Shown here in pieces: positions 60,918 to 64,000 of a stretch of 64,000 nucleotides of DNA. The stretch lies in the NCBI GenBank assembly GCA_938027685.1, contig CALJAM010000014.1:1-64000 (forward strand), read 5' to 3'. The notes beneath the pieces are model-generated. The model was not told the DNA's origin, did not search any database, and saw only the letters and a list, made by a program, of their open reading frames with translations. This DNA is from an uncultured Bryobacteraceae bacterium (GTDB taxonomy: Bacteria > Acidobacteriota > Terriglobia > Bryobacterales > Bryobacteraceae). A program made the translations under genes and the position numbers. Position 1 is the stretch's first letter; each line of letters begins with the position of its first letter.

Positions 60918-62522
60918 ATGTCCATCCCGTTCACGCTCTTGTTGGCTTCGTCGCCCTGGCGTCAGGTCGAGCGGGCGCTGTTCGACGACACCTTCGCCGG
61001 AATCCACCAACTGAGCTGGTTCGACTGGCTTATCTTGGTCCCTTACTTCGGACTGCTTTTCATCGTCTCGCTCTACGGCCTGCATCGCTACGAGGTGATG
61101 CGCGTTTATTACAAGTTCCGCAAGCGTCTGCCCGCGACGCCTCCGCGCAAATTCGAGCAGTTGCCCCGCGTCACCATTCAGCTCCCCATTTACAACGAGC
61201 GCTATGTGGTCGAGCGGCTCATCGAGCACGTTCTCCAAATCGACTACCCCAGGGAACTCCTCCAGATTCAGGTGCTCGACGACTCGACCGACGACACTCA
61301 CCCCTTCACCGAAGCCCTCGTCGCCCGCTATCGGGCGCTGGGATACCCCATCGAATACCATCACCGCACCCATCGTGAGGGCTTCAAAGCGGGCGCCCTG
61401 GCCGAAGGTCTGAAGACGGCGACCGGCGAGCTGATCGCGATCTTCGACGCCGACTTCCTTCCCCCGCCGGATTTCCTCCACCGCACCGTCCACTACTTCA
61501 CCGATCCCCGGGTGGGTGTGGTGCAGACCCGCTGGGGCTACCTGAATCGCGAGGCCAACCTGCTCACCGAAGTCGAGGCCATGATGCTTGACGGCCACTT
61601 CGTCTTCGAGCAGACCGCCCGCTGCGCACGCGACCTGTTTTTCAACTTCAATGGCACCGCTGGCGTGCTCCGCCGCAGCATGATCGAGGACGCCGGCGGC
61701 TGGCAGCATGACACGCTCACCGAGGATGCCGACCTCAGCTACCGCGCTCAATTGCGCGGTTGGAAGTTCATCTACCTGCCGTGGGTCGAATGTCCTTCGG
61801 AACTGCCCGATGAAATGTACGGCTTCCAGGTACAGCAGTCGCGCTGGGCCAAAGGCCTGACTCAGTGCGCGCGCAAGCTCCTGCCCGCCATCCTGCGCGC
61901 TCCCATCCCCTGGCGCGTCAAGCTGGAAGCTTTCTTCCACCTCACGCCCAACATCACCTACCCGCTCATCGTCATCGTCTGCGCACTGATGCTGCCCGTC
62001 ATGATCGTGCGCTTCTACATGGGCTGGCTCCAGATGCTCGTGCTCGACCTGCCCCTGATCGTGGCCTGCTTCTTTTCCATGTTCGTCTTTTACACAGCCG
62101 CCCAGCGGGAACTATTCCCTCGCACCTGGTGGCGCAGCATCTTCCTGTTCCCGGCGCTGCTGGCCGCCGGCGTGGGCCTTACCGTGGTCAACACGCGCGC
62201 GGTCATCGAGGCATTGCTCGGCCGTCCCTCCAGCTTTGTGCGCACCCCCAAGTACGCCGTCGCGGGCAAGGCGCCTAAAACCCCGCGTCAGAAGTATCGC
62301 CGCAAGAGCGGCTGGCTGCCGTGGATCGAGCTGGCCATCGGAACCTATTTCCTGGGCATGGTGGCCTTCGCCATCGATACCTACAACTTCTTCTCGCTGC
62401 CCTTCCTTCTGCTCTTCGTAGTCGGCTACTGCTGGGCGGGACTGGCGACGCTGTTCCAGGAATACCGCGACCGGCTGCGCGCCGCGCGGCAGCGTCGCCT
62501 GGAGTGGGAGACCGCGCACTGA
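60918..62522 (+). CDS. Cellulose-synthase-like membrane glycosyltransferase (GT2)
   Basis: 534 aa. A first membrane helix (LILVPYFGLLFIVSLYGLHR, ~39-58) precedes the GT-A catalytic domain: LPIYNERYVVERLI, QVLDDSTDDT, FDADF (Asp177-Ala-Asp179), TEDAD (268-272) and QQSRW (306-310), the D,D,D,QxxRW set of processive GT2 enzymes. Four or more membrane helices follow from ~350. No PilZ domain is present, so it is shorter than BcsA. Probably makes an exported beta-glycan. TACAAT at 60880-60885 may be a -10 element for it; no clear -35 was found. Confidence 0.92.
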   Translation: MSIPFTLLLASSPWRQVERALFDDTFAGIHQLSWFDWLILVPYFGLLFIVSLYGLHRYEVMRVYYKFRKRLPATPPRKFEQLPRVTIQLPIYNERYVVERLIEHVLQIDYPRELLQIQVLDDSTDDTHPFTEALVARYRALGYPIEYHHRTHREGFKAGALAEGLKTATGELIAIFDADFLPPPDFLHRTVHYFTDPRVGVVQTRWGYLNREANLLTEVEAMMLDGHFVFEQTARCARDLFFNFNGTAGVLRRSMIEDAGGWQHDTLTEDADLSYRAQLRGWKFIYLPWVECPSELPDEMYGFQVQQSRWAKGLTQCARKLLPAILRAPIPWRVKLEAFFHLTPNITYPLIVIVCALMLPVMIVRFYMGWLQMLVLDLPLIVACFFSMFVFYTAAQRELFPRTWWRSIFLFPALLAAGVGLTVVNTRAVIEALLGRPSSFVRTPKYAVAGKAPKTPRQKYRRKSGWLPWIELAIGTYFLGMVAFAIDTYNFFSLPFLLLFVVGYCWAGLATLFQEYRDRLRAARQRRLEWETAH

Positions 62523-62598
62523 GTCCGGCTCCCTGTTCGATCGAGCCGCCACCTTTGCCGTCCTTCCTCCGCCGGAGGAAGCGCCCGCTCCATCCCGC

Positions 62599-63999
62599 TT
62601 ACCAGATCCCCAGCAGCTTCCACCACCAGAACCCCACTGTGGACCAAACCGCCAAATTCACCAGGGAGACGATCGCGCCCACCTTCCACCAGTGGCCCAG
62701 ACTCGCGTAACCGTGCGCGAAATACATCGGCGCCGGCGTGGTCCCGTAATGCGTCAGCCCGGCGGCCAGATTCGTAAAGCAGGCGAAGGCGTACACCACC
62801 AGGCCCAACGGCGCTCCCTGAGCCGCCAGCACTGCCAGAAACGGCGAGTACATGGCTAGAATGTGCGCCGTGATCGAAGCGTAGGCGTAATGCGCGTAAA
62901 AGTACACGGGCAGCGCGATGGCCAGCAGCGTCACCCATCCGGCGCCCCCGAAAGCGCTCCCCACCGCTTTGGCAAAGGCCGTCGTCACGCCGGCTGCGTT
63001 CAGCGCCTTGCCCAGCATGAGCAGCCCCCCGTACCAGATGAAAATGTCCCACGCCGCCCGCTCGTTCTTCACGTCCTCCCAGCTCAGCACCCCCGATACC
63101 AGCAGTGCGCATGCCCCCAGCAACGCCGTCACCGTGATGTCCATGTGGTGCCAGCGCGTCGTCATCCAGGCCCCGCACACGCCCAGGAAAACCGCCAACA
63201 CCAACCACTCCCGGCGCCGGATGGGCCCCATCGCCTCCAACTCCCGCGAGGCAAAGGCCGCCGCCTCCGGCGTGCGCCGGATCTCCGGCGGCCGGATGCG
63301 GTACACCACGATCGGAACCAAGACCAATGAGCACAGCCCGGGCACGATCCCCGCCAGGAACCAGCTCACCCAGTCCACGCGATAACCGAAACTCTCGGTC
63401 GCGATCTGCGCCGCCATCGGATTCGACGCCTGCCCCGTCATGTACATGGCCGCCGTCACGCAGATGGATTGGTAGACGGCCGTCATCAGGAACGATCCCA
63501 GCAGACCCGCCGTAGCACCCGGTTGCGAACCGTAAAGCTCCGCCACCGAGCGCACGATGGGCAGGATGACTCCGCCCGAGCGGGCCGCGTTCGAGGGAAT
63601 AATGCTGGCCAGCACCATGTCCGATAGCGACAGCGCGTAGCAGACCCCCAGCGACGTGCGCCCGAACCAGCGCACGAAGCCCAAGGCTATGCGCCGCGCC
63701 AGGCCCGTTTTGATCAGGGCGCGGGAAACAAAGAAGGCGGCCATCACCAGCCACACCGACTCATTCGCGTAGCCGCTCAACGCCTGCTCCAGCGTGAGGC
63801 CGCCCCACAGCGTGCTCAGCGTGACCGCCACCAATACTACCGCACCGCCCGGCAACGGTTGCAGCAGCAACCCCGCCACTGCGGCCGCGAAAATCGCCAG
63901 CAGCCGCCACCCCTCGGCCGTGATTGTCGCCGGCCGCGGCACGATCCAGCCGATCCCTACCAGCAGCGCTAGCGGGATCGCCGCTCGCCACCACTGCAA
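62599..63999 (-). CDS. DASS-family (SLC13) anion transporter, possibly truncated at the window edge
   Basis: 466 aa as seen; the first visible codon is a TTG one base from the window end, so the true start may lie outside. About 12 membrane segments. Family landmarks: a Ser-Asn-Ala block (SNAARSGGVILPIVRS, the Na+/substrate loop), FLMTAVYQSICVTAAMYMTGQASNP, a second hairpin ITAHILAMYSPFLAVL and LTHYGTTPAPMYFAHGY. These match bacterial 2-oxoglutarate/malate or citrate/succinate translocators. Na+- or antiport-coupled dicarboxylate transport; the exact anion is unknown. Convergent with the GT2 gene. Confidence 0.9.
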   Translation of the reverse strand: MQWWRAAIPLALLVGIGWIVPRPATITAEGWRLLAIFAAAVAGLLLQPLPGGAVVLVAVTLSTLWGGLTLEQALSGYANESVWLVMAAFFVSRALIKTGLARRIALGFVRWFGRTSLGVCYALSLSDMVLASIIPSNAARSGGVILPIVRSVAELYGSQPGATAGLLGSFLMTAVYQSICVTAAMYMTGQASNPMAAQIATESFGYRVDWVSWFLAGIVPGLCSLVLVPIVVYRIRPPEIRRTPEAAAFASRELEAMGPIRRREWLVLAVFLGVCGAWMTTRWHHMDITVTALLGACALLVSGVLSWEDVKNERAAWDIFIWYGGLLMLGKALNAAGVTTAFAKAVGSAFGGAGWVTLLAIALPVYFYAHYAYASITAHILAMYSPFLAVLAAQGAPLGLVVYAFACFTNLAAGLTHYGTTPAPMYFAHGYASLGHWWKVGAIVSLVNLAVWSTVGFWWWKLLGIW

Positions 64000-64000
64000 T

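Overview
The window reads as a chromosomal segment of a high-GC Acidobacteriota, most likely of the Solibacter/Bryobacter group (Bryobacterales). The evidence is a secreted protein ending in the TIGR03437 'Solibacter' C-terminal domain, the C-terminus of an acidobacterial carboxypeptidase-regulatory-like TonB-dependent receptor, several Tat-signal glycoside-hydrolase-like proteins, DUF362 and a NamZ-type muramidase fusion. I see no tRNA, rRNA, CRISPR array or intact mobile element.

Layout. 0.6-5.6 kb: two coupled Tat-signal glycoside-hydrolase-like proteins, divergent from a secreted tetrahaem cytochrome c. 5.9-7.2 kb: a small ArsR-controlled operon (ArsR, a free-standing HdrA-N-like Cys-rich protein, an unusual ferredoxin) behind a palindromic operator. 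7.7-13.9 kb: a tripartite RND efflux operon. 14-18.5 kb: a TonB-receptor relic, a beta-helix protein with a thioredoxin-like tail, and a GH42 beta-galactosidase. 19-20.1 kb: a decayed IS5-like transposase. 20.3-22.1 kb: a second ArsR operon resembling arsR-arsE-arsF-arsG. 22.4-31.7 kb: proC-like, FmdB, a GH-like protein, DUF362, murB, miaB, a bifunctional nuclease and an SDR. 32-44.5 kb: TPR protein, SSS and APC permeases, a small AT-hook-like protein, serine hydrolase-NamZ, PpiC, an HExxH protein, TlpA, DsbD-N-like, GT9 and a GT39-like membrane protein. 44.5-48.8 kb: glycine cleavage operon gcvT-gcvH-gcvPA-gcvPB coupled to the GT39-like gene. 49-64 kb: ribosomal protein S1, a subtilisin-fold pseudoprotease, DinB, an HD-GYP response regulator, a frameshifted DUF6569 gene, a Tat-signal DegT-like aminotransferase, family 5 UDG, a BcsA-like GT2 and a DASS anion transporter.

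How the genes may work together. Housekeeping modules (MurB, MiaB, S1, Gcv, UDG) alternate with accessory modules for extracellular carbohydrate handling and for metalloid/thiol-redox stress. The two ArsR operons both encode regulators with a CVCEL metal-sensing motif next to thiol or Fe-S proteins, and are the best candidates for an under-described system. Spacers of 0.4-1.1 kb hold relics (receptor, transposase, DUF6569), so this stretch has had repeated insertion and decay.
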